DNA from: UBA5109 sp965661005
Lineage (GTDB): Bacteria > Pseudomonadota > Gammaproteobacteria > Pseudomonadales > Pseudohongiellaceae
Assembly (NCBI GenBank): GCA_965661005.1
Contig: CBFICB010000001.1
Location: 62,001 to 126,000, forward strand
Direction: 5' to 3'
DNA: 64,000 nucleotides
Both the position numbers and the translations under genes were made by a program. Below, one piece after another: positions 1 to 9,534 of the stretch. Below the pieces are notes generated by a model, which saw only the letters and a program-made list of their open reading frames with translations, did no database searches and was not told the origin of the DNA. Within the stretch, counting starts at the first letter, position 1. Every line of letters starts with the position of its first letter.

Positions 1-1046
1 ATTCCAAAGCCTTCTGCTTCATTCAGAGGTAAATAAGCGATATTCGAATATTCATCTTCATCCAAAAATACTGACAAATTTCCTGCATCGAACTGGTCTT
101 GCTGAGTTTCATAAAGATTTACGGCTGCTGGCATTGGATGGTATGCAAGCTTTTCTTCCAGAATAGGCGCATTTTTGACCAACTCATCATGAGCAACTTT
201 CAACAAATCATACGAGTACCTATCAAAAGGTTCAAACTCATAGGTATAAAGTCCGGCTTCGCCATTGGGTGCACTTAATAGCGGTCTATATACTAAAACT
301 CCACGCATTACTCTGCCGTCATTTTGACCCATGCCATCTCTTGAGTTCATGCCATAAGTACGCATGAAATTAGAGTGATTACGATGCCTGACGGTATCCA
401 TAAAATAAGTTTGAGGGCTGGCAGTGTTGGCGCCTGTAATAATAAACTTGACATATTCCAGGCTAATTAGACCGGTATCAATCGAAACATCTTCTCCCTG
501 ATAAGAAAGCCTCTCAAATTCCTCACGTGTTGCAAGACTGGCAAGTCCATCACGAGGATCAATATCGACAGGGTCGGTATAACTGGCATTTCTGGATGTC
601 CCAAATCGGCCACCACCAAAGCCGCCACCACCAAAACGGCCTCCGAAACTGGATTCTGGCATCACCAGTTCCTGATTAATTAATGTTCCGCTGTTATCTT
701 TATCTAGCGCTAATAGTCGCCAGTCGGCATTCGCTATTTCATTAGCAGACAACATCCAGTTAGCGTCCTGGTCAATGGCTCCAAGAATGACATCTCTGGT
801 AGCCTCCTCAGAAGGATTAATATCGCCAAGCCCCAGCTCAACGCTATCCAGAATGCCATTATTATCTTCATCGTATTCTTCCAATATTGCAGGCAGGAGT
901 TGAATTTCATCCCAACTCAAAAAACTGTCTCGAACCGTATTTAAGTTATTTACCGCTCTATTGAGGGTAGTTGAACTCTGCGCAAGTAATGCTGAGCTCG
1001 GCAATAAAATAATCAGGCAGCTTAGTAATATGTCTATTTTTTTCAT
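1..1046 (-). CDS. EF-hand calcium-binding secreted protein, 3' end outside the window
   Basis: The reading frame starts with ATG at 1046 and stays open to base 1, so about 348 codons are visible and the C-terminus is cut off. Residues 1-22 form a signal peptide (MKK, hydrophobic core, ALAQ-type end). Three EF-hand-like loops follow: DEDNNGILDSVE (canonical), a poorer DQDANWMLSANE, and DKDNSGTLINQE. A Gly/Phe-rich linker comes next, then a domain containing YVKFIITG and TYFMDTVRHRNHSNFMRTYG. That second domain reminds me of the region preceding PEP/pyruvate-binding domains in some secreted gammaproteobacterial proteins, but this is memory-based and weak. Calcium binding and export are well supported; enzymatic function is unknown. 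It is divergent from argA with a 220 bp gap. Confidence 0.75.
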   Translation of the reverse strand, partial: MKKIDILLSCLIILLPSSALLAQSSTTLNRAVNNLNTVRDSFLSWDEIQLLPAILEEYDEDNNGILDSVELGLGDINPSEEATRDVILGAIDQDANWMLSANEIANADWRLLALDKDNSGTLINQELVMPESSFGGRFGGGGFGGGRFGTSRNASYTDPVDIDPRDGLASLATREEFERLSYQGEDVSIDTGLISLEYVKFIITGANTASPQTYFMDTVRHRNHSNFMRTYGMNSRDGMGQNDGRVMRGVLVYRPLLSAPNGEAGLYTYEFEPFDRYSYDLLKVAHDELVKNAPILEEKLAYHPMPAAVNLYETQQDQFDAGNLSVFLDEDEYSNIAYLPLNEAEGFG

Positions 1047-1266
1047 CAGCAGAGTTTATAAATAACAATTTTTAAATTTATCATTTCCCGAGAATATCCG
1101 AATCTACATTGTAAAGATTGCATTGGCCATCCTGTTATTGAGCGAAATCAGGCATACTCGTTAAAACCAACTACTACTATTATGCATAGATTTATTGGAG
1201 AATTTACCCGCTTTCACCTAGAATAGCCGCCCTTTTCAGTATTTAACGTAAAAATGAGTATATAAC

Positions 1267-2610
1267 TTGTCCTCAGATACTAAACAATACGTGTCTTGGT
1301 TCAGACATTCCTCGCCCTATATCAATGCCTATAGGGGGAAAGTCTTTGTCATTTTATTGCCTGGAGAAGCACTTGCTCATGAAAATTTTCATAACATTGC
1401 TCATGACATTACGCTATTAAACAGTCTAGGTGTCAAGCTGGTGCTGGTGCACGGCGCAAGGCCACAGATTGATCAAGCGCTGGAAGCAGCTGGACTAAAA
1501 GCAAATCTTCAGGAAGAACCAAGCGGCAAGGTCCACAGGTCACTACGCGTGACTGATAGTGAAAGCCTGACCCACATAAAAAAAGTGGTTGGGCAAATGC
1601 GTATAGACATTGAAGCCATGTTCTCCATGGGCTTGATTAACTCGCCTATGCATGGTGCCGATATCAATATCTGTGGGGGTAATTTTGTTGTTGCCAAACC
1701 CTATGGCGTGCAGAACGGAATTGATTACGCTCTTACTGGTGAGGTTCGCAAAGTAAACAATGAGGCCATTCTGGCTCAATTGGCTTGCAACAACATCGTT
1801 TTGCTTTCGAACCTTGGCTATTCAGCAACGGGTGAGGTTTTTAACCTTACTGCCGAAGAGGTCGCTGCTGAAACAGCCATAGCTGTGAAAGCAGATAAAT
1901 TACTGATATATAGCAAGGAACCAGGCATTCTGGATAAAGAAGGAATCGCTATAAGTAAGTTAAGTGCCGAACAAGCCCAAAAGCTTATTAAAGAAAAATC
2001 GGGACGTGATGGTTCGGATGAAGCGTTAAAAAATCTGGAGCTAAGTGTAAAAGCCTGCCTTGCTACGGTTTCCCGATCTCAAGTTATTTCTTATGTTGAT
2101 GATGGCGCTCTATTAACGGAGTTATTTACCCGTGACGGAGTAGGCACTTTAATTACTCAGGATAACTATGAGCAAACACGGGCAGCTTGTATAGAAGATA
2201 TCGGTGGCATAATGGATTTAATTGAGCCACTTGAGCAAGAAGGCACTTTGGTTCATCGATCACGAGAAAAGCTGGAAATAGAAATACAGCATTTCGCCGT
2301 TATTGAAAGAGAAGGCTTGATCATAGCTTGTGCCGCTTTATTTCCGCACGGAGATGATTCCGCAGAGCTAGCTTGTCTGGCAATCCATAGCGAATATCGA
2401 AATAATAGCTATGGAAAAGTTATATTTGAACATATAGAGCAAAGAGCACAGAATCAGGGCATTAAAAAACTATTTGTTTTAACGACCAAATCTCCACATT
2501 GGTTTTTGGAAAAAGGTTTTACTGAAGCTTCTGTAGATTCACTTCCCATGGAAAAGCAAAGTCTTTATAACTATCAAAGAAATTCGAAAGTTTTAGAAAA
2601 AAAACTGTAA
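1267..2610 (+). CDS. argA: N-acetylglutamate synthase (amino-acid acetyltransferase)
   Basis: First step of arginine biosynthesis: acetyl-CoA + glutamate to N-acetylglutamate. The 447 aa length matches the E. coli type (443 aa). Residues 1 to about 290 are an amino-acid-kinase-like domain (RGKVFVILLPGEAL, VLVHGARPQID, HGADINICGGNF). The C-terminal 150 or so residues are a GNAT domain (IACAALFP, LAIHSEYRNNSYGK, LFVLTTKSPHWFLEKGF), ending in LYNYQRNSKVL as in ArgA. The start used is TTG at 1267, which gives the family-like N-terminus QYVSWFRHSSPYIN. No good Shine-Dalgarno is visible. An ATG at 1254 is out of frame and stops at 1263-1265, one base before the TTG, so a one-base error or coupled reinitiation is possible. 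The gene is monocistronic in appearance. Confidence 0.95.
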   Translation: MSSDTKQYVSWFRHSSPYINAYRGKVFVILLPGEALAHENFHNIAHDITLLNSLGVKLVLVHGARPQIDQALEAAGLKANLQEEPSGKVHRSLRVTDSESLTHIKKVVGQMRIDIEAMFSMGLINSPMHGADINICGGNFVVAKPYGVQNGIDYALTGEVRKVNNEAILAQLACNNIVLLSNLGYSATGEVFNLTAEEVAAETAIAVKADKLLIYSKEPGILDKEGIAISKLSAEQAQKLIKEKSGRDGSDEALKNLELSVKACLATVSRSQVISYVDDGALLTELFTRDGVGTLITQDNYEQTRAACIEDIGGIMDLIEPLEQEGTLVHRSREKLEIEIQHFAVIEREGLIIACAALFPHGDDSAELACLAIHSEYRNNSYGKVIFEHIEQRAQNQGIKKLFVLTTKSPHWFLEKGFTEASVDSLPMEKQSLYNYQRNSKVLEKKL

Positions 2611-2783
2611 AATCATTATTCAGATCAAGCTTAAAACGCTTAAATGTCTTATCAACAATATCAAGGTTTGATAAGTAATAACGAAGTCTGTATAACTTTT
2701 TCAAAGAATATATTGAGCCATTTTTTAATAAAAGATTGGTACAACACAGTAGTTAAATAATAGGAAAACGATAGGAAAGCAAA

Positions 2784-4634
2784 ATGCCTAAATACCGCTC
2801 GCATACATCTACTAAAGGTCGCAACATGGCTGGCGCCCGTGCATTATGGCGCGCCACTGGTATGAAAGATGGTGATTTCGATAAACCCATTATCGCGATA
2901 TCAAATTCTTTTACCCAGTTTGTACCGGGCCATGTTCACTTAAAAGATTTAGGACAACTGGTAGCGCGTGAGATTGAAGAAGCTGGCGGCGTTGCTAAAG
3001 AATTCAACACTATTGCGGTTGATGATGGCATTGCAATGGGTCATGACGGCATGTTGTACAGTTTGCCATCCAGAGAAATTATTGCAGACTCGATTGAATA
3101 CATGGTCAATGCTCATTGCGCTGACGCTCTAGTCTGTATCTCCAACTGTGACAAAATTACTCCAGGCATGCTGATGGCAGCTTTACGTTTAAATATCCCA
3201 GTGGTATTTGTATCTGGTGGACCAATGGAAGCTGGTAAAACCAAGTTGGCCGGGGACGTCATCAAACTGGATTTAATAGATGCCATGGTAGCTGCCGTTG
3301 ATGACAATGTCAGTGATGAAGATGCGCTTGAATATGAGCGCTCTGCCTGCCCTACCTGTGGCTCCTGTTCAGGAATGTTTACTGCTAATTCCATGAACTG
3401 CTTGACCGAAGCGTTGGGCTTGTCCTTACCAGGCAACGGTTCAACCTTGGCAACGCATTCAGACCGTGAAAATCTTTTCCTGGAAGCTGGACGTTTAATT
3501 GTTGATCTTGCTAAACGTTATTATGAAAACGATGACGCTTCTGTTCTGCCAAGAGAGATTGCAAATTTCGCAGCTTTTGAAAATGCAATGTCTCTTGATA
3601 TTGCCATGGGCGGCTCGACAAACACTATTTTACATTTGCTGGCTGCGGCCCAAGAAGCCGAATTGAATTTTACTCTGGATGATATCGATCGTTTATCTCG
3701 CAAGGTTCCACAATTATGTAAAGTAGCACCTTCAACACCACTTTATCATATGGAAGATGTTCATCGTGCAGGCGGAATTATGAGTATTCTGGGATCTCTT
3801 GATCGTGCAGGTTTAATAAACCCTGAAAGTCCAATGATACATAGCCCTTCTTTAAAAGAAGCACTGAACAAATGGGATATCAAAAACCCAGTAAGTGAAG
3901 AAGTTAAAAACTTTTTCATGGCGGGCCCTGCAGGCATACCAACACAAACAGCTTTCAGCCAGTCAACTCGCTGGGACAGTCTGGATGATGATCGTGAAAG
4001 CGGCTGCATTCGAGATATAGAATTTGCTTACAGTTCAGAAGGAGGCTTGGCTGTTCTTTATGGCAATATTGCGCGTAATGGCTGTATTGTTAAAACCGCC
4101 GGGGTAGATGAAAGTATTTTGAAATTTACGGGGCCTGCTCGAATTTTTGAAAGTCAGGAGTCTGCTGTAAAAGCTATCCTGGACGGAGAAATAGTGCCTG
4201 GGGATGTCGTCGTCATTCGTTACGAAGGACCAAAAGGCGGCCCTGGTATGCAAGAAATGTTGTACCCAACCAGCTATCTTAAATCCAAAGGTCTAGGAAA
4301 AGCCTGTGCGCTATTAACCGACGGACGTTTCTCAGGTGGCACCTCCGGCTTATCGATAGGGCATGCTTCTCCAGAAGCCGCCGAAGGCGGGGAGATTGGC
4401 CTGGTTAATGAAGGTGATTTGATTGAAATTGATATTCCAAATCGAACGATTAATTTAGCCATTAGTGATGATGCTATGGAGCAACGGCGGCAAGACATGC
4501 TAGCCAGAGGAAAAAGTGCCTGGAAACCGCAAGAGAAACGTGAACGAAAAGTGACGCCTGCACTTAGGGCTTATGCCGCTTTAACGACAAGTGCTGACAA
4601 AGGCGCGGTTCGAAATGTTAATCAGGTTGAATAA
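2784..4634 (+). CDS. ilvD: dihydroxy-acid dehydratase
   Basis: Dehydrates 2,3-dihydroxy-isovalerate and dihydroxy-methylvalerate in the valine/isoleucine pathway, using an iron-sulfur cluster. The protein is 616 aa, the same length as the E. coli enzyme. The cluster cysteines lie in VCISNCDKITPGML and ACPTCGSCSGMFTANSMNC, and the C-terminal signature LTDGRFSGGTSGLSIGHASPEA is intact. The ATG at 2784 is preceded by a plausible Shine-Dalgarno AGGAAAACGATAGGAAAGC. The gene stands alone here, 173 bp after argA, with no other ilv genes in the window. Confidence 0.98.
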   Translation: MPKYRSHTSTKGRNMAGARALWRATGMKDGDFDKPIIAISNSFTQFVPGHVHLKDLGQLVAREIEEAGGVAKEFNTIAVDDGIAMGHDGMLYSLPSREIIADSIEYMVNAHCADALVCISNCDKITPGMLMAALRLNIPVVFVSGGPMEAGKTKLAGDVIKLDLIDAMVAAVDDNVSDEDALEYERSACPTCGSCSGMFTANSMNCLTEALGLSLPGNGSTLATHSDRENLFLEAGRLIVDLAKRYYENDDASVLPREIANFAAFENAMSLDIAMGGSTNTILHLLAAAQEAELNFTLDDIDRLSRKVPQLCKVAPSTPLYHMEDVHRAGGIMSILGSLDRAGLINPESPMIHSPSLKEALNKWDIKNPVSEEVKNFFMAGPAGIPTQTAFSQSTRWDSLDDDRESGCIRDIEFAYSSEGGLAVLYGNIARNGCIVKTAGVDESILKFTGPARIFESQESAVKAILDGEIVPGDVVVIRYEGPKGGPGMQEMLYPTSYLKSKGLGKACALLTDGRFSGGTSGLSIGHASPEAAEGGEIGLVNEGDLIEIDIPNRTINLAISDDAMEQRRQDMLARGKSAWKPQEKRERKVTPALRAYAALTTSADKGAVRNVNQVE

Positions 4635-4680
4635 GTACAGCCTAGACACAAGAATTTTTACTTGATCTCATTATATTAAG

Positions 4681-4866
4681 TCATTGCTCAATTAAATAAT
4701 CAATATAGATGGCCTGGAGATTTTTTCTTGCTGTCTTTGCAACTTTGTTATTGCTGAATTGATCGATAAAACACGGCTTGTCACCATCTAGCTTACCATT
4801 GGTTCGAATGTCAGCAAGAACATGATCTTTTTCGGCGTCGTCTTTTTTTATTATTGCTTCAGCCAT
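4681..4866 (-). CDS. small hypothetical ORF, possibly a gene remnant
   Basis: A 61-codon hydrophilic, lysine- and aspartate-rich frame in the 390 bp gap between ilvD and folA. No family is recognised. The ATG at 4866 has no Shine-Dalgarno, and the frame is already open for ten codons before it, immediately after a TAG stop, which suggests a remnant of a longer gene. A short frame just upstream (MNIFFIDIG then stop) would join it with a frameshift. The rest of the gap (4867-5024) shows nothing I can name. Confidence 0.25.
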   Translation of the reverse strand: MAEAIIKKDDAEKDHVLADIRTNGKLDGDKPCFIDQFSNNKVAKTARKNLQAIYIDYLIEQ

Positions 4867-5024
4867 TGGTTCAAAGGCTAGTGCTTTCTTATCAGCCTAT
4901 ATCAATGAAAAATATATTCATTGTGACGCCGACTTGAGATTTATCCTGATTGGGGCTTGACCTTATATCGAGCTTAATATTGTTTACAAGCTTTAGGCAA
5001 TTGCTGCTAATGATTTCAGCAATT

Positions 5025-5528
5025 TTACTTTCTCTCCATCAATATAAAACTATAATCGTAAGGATTAGGCTCTACCGCAGTAAAATTTTCTCGCCCTATT
5101 TCCTGCCATTCATTTCGATTAAACTCGGGGAAGAAAGCATCGCCCTTTACTTCAGCATGCACCTCTGTAAGATAAAGATAATCTGCCAGCGGCAAGGCTT
5201 GTCGATATAGTTCTGCTCCTCCAATCACCATTGCTTCTTCACTACCATCTATTAATGTAATCGCATCACAAAGCTCGATAGCTGCCTTCAAACTATGAAC
5301 AATTTTAACTCCATCCGCCTGATAAGATTCATTGTGAGTCACAACAATATTGGTACGTCCCGGCAAAGGCTTACCAATCGACTCAAAAGTTTTTCGTCCC
5401 ATAATTATAGGCTTGCCCATGGTGACACGCTTGAAATATTTTAAGTCTTCGCTGAGATGCCAGGGCAAGTTGTTATTAATGCCGATCACATTATTTTGTG
5501 ATTTGGCAACAATGAGAGCCAACTTCAT
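5025..5528 (-). CDS. folA: dihydrofolate reductase
   Basis: Reduces dihydrofolate to tetrahydrofolate with NADPH, regenerating the cofactor consumed by the ThyA encoded just upstream on the same strand. The 167 aa protein carries the substrate-loop signature NNVIGINNNLPWHLSEDLKYFK with the catalytic Asp, the NADPH-binding motifs IIMGRKTFESIG and GRTNIVV, and VIGGAELYRQAL. The ATG at 5528 lies 38 bp after the thyA stop, so the two are probably cotranscribed. The 3' end is followed by a gene-poor gap. Confidence 0.97.
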   Translation of the reverse strand: MKLALIVAKSQNNVIGINNNLPWHLSEDLKYFKRVTMGKPIIMGRKTFESIGKPLPGRTNIVVTHNESYQADGVKIVHSLKAAIELCDAITLIDGSEEAMVIGGAELYRQALPLADYLYLTEVHAEVKGDAFFPEFNRNEWQEIGRENFTAVEPNPYDYSFILMERK

Positions 5529-5566
5529 TTAGCTTTCCTTGTTGAGTATTTCATATCAACTATCCA

Positions 5567-6361
5567 TCAAACTGCAACTGGCGCTTTAATATGTGGGTGG
5601 CTTTGATAATTTTCAATTTCAAAATCTTCAAACTGATAGTCAAAAAGAGAGTTGGGTTTTCTGAGTATCTTTAATTGCGGCAAAGGATATGTTTCGCGTG
5701 ATAACTGCTCTTTTACTTGATCTATATGGTTTGAATAAATATGGACATCTCCGCCGCTCCAGACAAAATCTCCGGGTTCTAAATCACACTGTTGCGCCAT
5801 CATGTAGGTTAATAATGCATAAGAGGCAATATTGAAAGGCACTCCTAGAAAAGTATCCGCTGAACGTTGATATAACTGACAAGATAATTTGCCATCAGCG
5901 ACATAAAACTGAAACAGTGAATGACAGGGAGGCAAGGCCATTTCATCAACAAAAGTTGGATTATAAGCAACCACCATATGTCGTCGTGAATCAGGGTTAT
6001 TCCTTATACTGTTTAAAACATTACTAATTTGATCGATTGTTGTGCCATCTTTGCCTGGCCAAGCTCTCCATTGTTTCCCATAGACCGGGCCTAATTCACC
6101 ATCTTCATCAGCCCACTCATTCCAGATACTCACACCATTATCCACAAGGTATTTGATATTGGTATCTCCGTTTAAAAACCAAAGTAGCTCATAAATAATC
6201 GAACGAATATGAAGTTTTTTTGTAGTCACTAAAGGAAAACCTTCAGATAAATTAAAACGCATTTGATGGCCAAAAACCGAAAGTGTACCCGTCCCGGTTC
6301 GATCAGTTTTAGTTGTGCCTTCATCAAGAACGCGTTGCAACATATCGAGGTATTGCTTCAT
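5567..6361 (-). CDS. thyA: thymidylate synthase
   Basis: Methylates dUMP to dTMP using methylene-tetrahydrofolate. The protein is 264 aa like E. coli ThyA (264). The active-site Cys lies in ALPPCHSLFQFYV; RSADTFLGVPFNIASYA and the C-terminal HPHIKAPVAV are conserved. It sits 9 bp after lgt and directly before folA on the minus strand, the usual gammaproteobacterial order, and probably forms one transcript with lgt. Confidence 0.98.
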   Translation of the reverse strand: MKQYLDMLQRVLDEGTTKTDRTGTGTLSVFGHQMRFNLSEGFPLVTTKKLHIRSIIYELLWFLNGDTNIKYLVDNGVSIWNEWADEDGELGPVYGKQWRAWPGKDGTTIDQISNVLNSIRNNPDSRRHMVVAYNPTFVDEMALPPCHSLFQFYVADGKLSCQLYQRSADTFLGVPFNIASYALLTYMMAQQCDLEPGDFVWSGGDVHIYSNHIDQVKEQLSRETYPLPQLKILRKPNSLFDYQFEDFEIENYQSHPHIKAPVAV

Positions 6362-6370
6362 GCCTTTTCC

Positions 6371-7183
6371 TTATTTATCTGCGTTAATATCTGACTTTTC
6401 AAATGCGTTAGTTTTATATGCAAACCCTACCACTAGGGCGCCTACAATTATCATTGGCAATGATAGAAGCTGCCCCCTGGTTAGCCAATCAAAAGCGAAG
6501 AATAGTCCATTATCAGGTTCCCTGAAAAATTCTACAAAGGTTCGAAACAGGCCATAACCGAGGCAAAACATTCCACTAACCGCAAATGTTGGTCTTGGTT
6601 TCGATGAATAAATCCAAATAATAAAAAATAATGTTAAGCCTTCAAGCCCGGCTTGATAGAGCTGTGAAGGGTGCCTGACAAGGCTCTCTGGATCCGTTGG
6701 AAAAACCATTCCCCAGGGAACATCGGTTGCCCTTCCATATAATTCGGCACCTATAAAATTTCCCAATCTCCCTGCTGCCAAGCCTATTGGTACTAATGGC
6801 GCTACAAAATCCAATACTTTAAATACAGGTTTACGAGTGCTACGGCTGAACAAATAAACCGCCGCTATTACGCCAAGAAAACCGCCATGAAAAGACATGC
6901 CGCCCTGCCAAACCATAAATAACGACAATGGGTTTTCTATCAAAGAAGAAAAATTATAAAACAGCATGTAGCCAACACGGCCACCAATAACAACGCCCAT
7001 TGCGCCATAAAAAATCAGATCACTTACCTGTTCATTATTCCAGCTTGAATTGTCAATTGCTGCGCGTTTTCTGGCCATGAGCCATGCTGAAGCAAAGCCG
7101 ATCAGGTACATAATGCCGTACCAGTGTATCTGGATAGGACCAAGAGATATTGCGATAGGATCTATGTTGGGATATTGCAGCAT
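6371..7183 (-). CDS. lgt: prolipoprotein diacylglyceryl transferase
   Basis: An inner-membrane enzyme that transfers diacylglycerol from phosphatidylglycerol to the lipobox cysteine of prolipoproteins. Likely clients in this window include the iron-binding protein at 12.3 kb and the cytochrome at 47.7 kb. The 270 aa sequence has seven hydrophobic segments and the Lgt motifs SFHGGFLG, GRLGNFIGAELYGR and HPSQLYQ. The ATG at 7183 follows the ptsP stop by 69 bp. The next gene, thyA, begins 9 bp downstream. Confidence 0.97.
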   Translation of the reverse strand: MLQYPNIDPIAISLGPIQIHWYGIMYLIGFASAWLMARKRAAIDNSSWNNEQVSDLIFYGAMGVVIGGRVGYMLFYNFSSLIENPLSLFMVWQGGMSFHGGFLGVIAAVYLFSRSTRKPVFKVLDFVAPLVPIGLAAGRLGNFIGAELYGRATDVPWGMVFPTDPESLVRHPSQLYQAGLEGLTLFFIIWIYSSKPRPTFAVSGMFCLGYGLFRTFVEFFREPDNGLFFAFDWLTRGQLLSLPMIIVGALVVGFAYKTNAFEKSDINADK

Positions 7184-7252
7184 ACAGCGCGGCAGTATAA
7201 CGTTTTTTAATCAGGAATGGAGGATAAAACAGACAACTAAAAAGGAAGTGTA

Positions 7253-9523
7253 TTAGGATCTGGCAGAGCGCAATAACCTTTCTACACCGGCATTATAAAG
7301 TTCCATGTCGATCATGGATTTTACAGCTTTACTATCCTCAGTCTCCAAGGCCTTTGCAAGCAAAAGCCTTGCTTGTTCAAATGTAATATTCCGAATTACA
7401 GATTTAACTCTCCCCAGCGCTGTAATGTTCATCGACAAGACCTTATAGCCCATAGCCATTAAGAGTATTGCTGCACCTGGGTCTCCAGCCATCTCACCAC
7501 ATACACTATAGCGTAAGTTAACTCTCTCAGCATTTTTAGCAATATCACTCAAGACCTGTAATATCGGCGGGTGAAAAACGGAAAACAAATTTGCCACGCG
7601 AGGATTATTACGGTCTACAGCTAACAAATACTGAATTAGGTCATTGGTACCTACAGATATGAAATTTACACGCTTGGCTAAAGCATCCATTTGATATGTC
7701 ATTGCCGGCACCTCGATCATGACACCAATATCTGGCCTTTTGATGTTAAGGCCATCTTCCAGTAATTCAGAATATCCTCGGTCGATTAGATGAATAGCAT
7801 AATCAACTTGCTCCATATTGCTGATCATAGGCAGCATGATATGTAAATTATCCAAGCCTTGACTGGCTTTCATCATAGCGCGCACCTGGGAAATAAATAT
7901 TTCAGGATGGTCCATGCTGACTCTTATTCCGCGCCAGCCAAGAAATGGATTTTCCTCCGTTATTTTAAAATATGGCAGCGCTTTATCACCGCCAATATCC
8001 AGAGTTCTCATGTTGACTGGTTTAGGGTAAAAGGCTTCAAGTTGTGGACGATAAATCTCGGTCTGCTCTCTTTCGGTCGGAAAGCGATCCTTTAACAAGA
8101 ACGGCACCTCAGTTCTGAATAAGCCAATCCCTTCAGCACCACGCTCCTTGGCTGTAGCAGAGTCGGTAACCATCCCTGTATTAACCCATAGTTCAATTTT
8201 GTGCTTGTCCAAAGTTTCAGCAGGTAAATCCTTGATCGCTTCAAGCTCTTCTGAAAGTTGAGCCTGCTCATTCACGATCTCCTGAAAACGAGCTATCAAT
8301 TCATCAGAAGGATTGCCATACACTTTGCCGTTATAGCCATCAATAATAAGCTGTTTCCCTTCAAACTCTGATAGAGGAATATCAATAGCTCCCATCACAG
8401 CGGGAATTCCCATACCTCTTGCAAGAATGGCGACGTGCGAGTGGCCTGAGCCTTTGGCTGACAGGATACCTACGAGTTTTTCTTTGGGGACTTCTGCCAG
8501 CATTGCTGCTGACAACTCTTCACAAACCAGAATGCAGCGCTCCGGGTAATTCATTGTTTTTTGCTGCTTATCCTGTAAATAAAACAGAACCCTGCTACAT
8601 AAATCTTTTATGTCAGTGGCACGTTCACGCAAATAGTCATCATCAATTAGCTCCATATTGCTAACATGTTCCATCGCGACACTAGCGAGCGCACCCTGTG
8701 CCCAGTTACCTTCTTCTATCTTGGCAACAACTTCATTGCCTAATGCCTGATCACTTAACATATGCAGATAAGCATCAAAAAGTTCACGCTCTTCCGGCCG
8801 GAGTTGACCTTTAATCTTCATTTTCAATTCGCTGATATCGACTCGCACAGCATTCAGACACTCATTAAAGAAACGAGTTTCACCTTTAATATCTTTACAC
8901 GGCCGATTGGGTATAACACTGAGATCTGCTGGCGGGAAAACGGTCACTGCTTCTGCTATAGCGACACCGGGTGCGCCAGGCACTCCGTCAAAACTGACAT
9001 CAATGGTTTTAATCCCAGAAGGACTAAAGCCAGTTATAGCGCCCCTGGCCTCAGCATTGGCAATTAAGCCAGCCAACTGTGCCGATAAGGTAATTAGAAA
9101 CGCTTCTTCTTCTGAATCGAAAATGCGCTTTTCTACTTGCTGAACTACCAAGACCCCCAGAACTTCCTGGTGGTGGATGATTGGCACACCAAGAAAGGAT
9201 TCATATTGTTCCTCCTTGGTTTCTGGCAAATATACATAATTGGGATGGGAGCTTGCATTATCCAGGTTAACCGGTTCGGCCCGATGTGCTACAAGTCCAA
9301 CCAGACCTTCTTTTGCGCCCAGGCTTACTTTGCCAACAGCCGCCTCATCCAGACCGATAGAAGCCATCAAGACATAACGGTCAATGTTCGTGTCTAGCAG
9401 GTAAACCGAACACACCCTGGTGCTCAGCGAACGTTGCACCCGCTTGGTGATGATTGCCAGGCTAGAGTTGAGGTCTTTTGCCCCATTCACTTCCTGAATG
9501 ATGCTGCGCAAAGTTTCTAGCAT
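7253..9523 (-). CDS. ptsP: GAF-domain phosphoenolpyruvate-protein phosphotransferase (nitrogen PTS enzyme I)
   Basis: First phosphotransfer protein of the regulatory nitrogen PTS; it takes phosphate from PEP and passes it to NPr. The 756 aa protein has an N-terminal GAF domain (about 1-150), then the enzyme I helical and phosphohistidine domain with GSGHSHVAILARGMGIPAV, and a C-terminal TIM-barrel with GLFRTEVPFL, LDIGGDKALPYF, SVGTNDLIQYLLAVDRNNPRV and SVCGEMAGDP. Length and order match PtsP. The ATG at 9523 lies 11 bp after rppH, so they are probably an operon. The ptsN/ptsO partners are not in the window. Confidence 0.96.
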   Translation of the reverse strand: MLETLRSIIQEVNGAKDLNSSLAIITKRVQRSLSTRVCSVYLLDTNIDRYVLMASIGLDEAAVGKVSLGAKEGLVGLVAHRAEPVNLDNASSHPNYVYLPETKEEQYESFLGVPIIHHQEVLGVLVVQQVEKRIFDSEEEAFLITLSAQLAGLIANAEARGAITGFSPSGIKTIDVSFDGVPGAPGVAIAEAVTVFPPADLSVIPNRPCKDIKGETRFFNECLNAVRVDISELKMKIKGQLRPEERELFDAYLHMLSDQALGNEVVAKIEEGNWAQGALASVAMEHVSNMELIDDDYLRERATDIKDLCSRVLFYLQDKQQKTMNYPERCILVCEELSAAMLAEVPKEKLVGILSAKGSGHSHVAILARGMGIPAVMGAIDIPLSEFEGKQLIIDGYNGKVYGNPSDELIARFQEIVNEQAQLSEELEAIKDLPAETLDKHKIELWVNTGMVTDSATAKERGAEGIGLFRTEVPFLLKDRFPTEREQTEIYRPQLEAFYPKPVNMRTLDIGGDKALPYFKITEENPFLGWRGIRVSMDHPEIFISQVRAMMKASQGLDNLHIMLPMISNMEQVDYAIHLIDRGYSELLEDGLNIKRPDIGVMIEVPAMTYQMDALAKRVNFISVGTNDLIQYLLAVDRNNPRVANLFSVFHPPILQVLSDIAKNAERVNLRYSVCGEMAGDPGAAILLMAMGYKVLSMNITALGRVKSVIRNITFEQARLLLAKALETEDSKAVKSMIDMELYNAGVERLLRSARS

Positions 9524-9534
9524 AATAATTTAAT

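Noticed and set aside
4950..5210. Plus-strand frame of 86 codons over folA's 3' end
   Set aside because: It overlaps folA on the other strand and has no codon or motif support.
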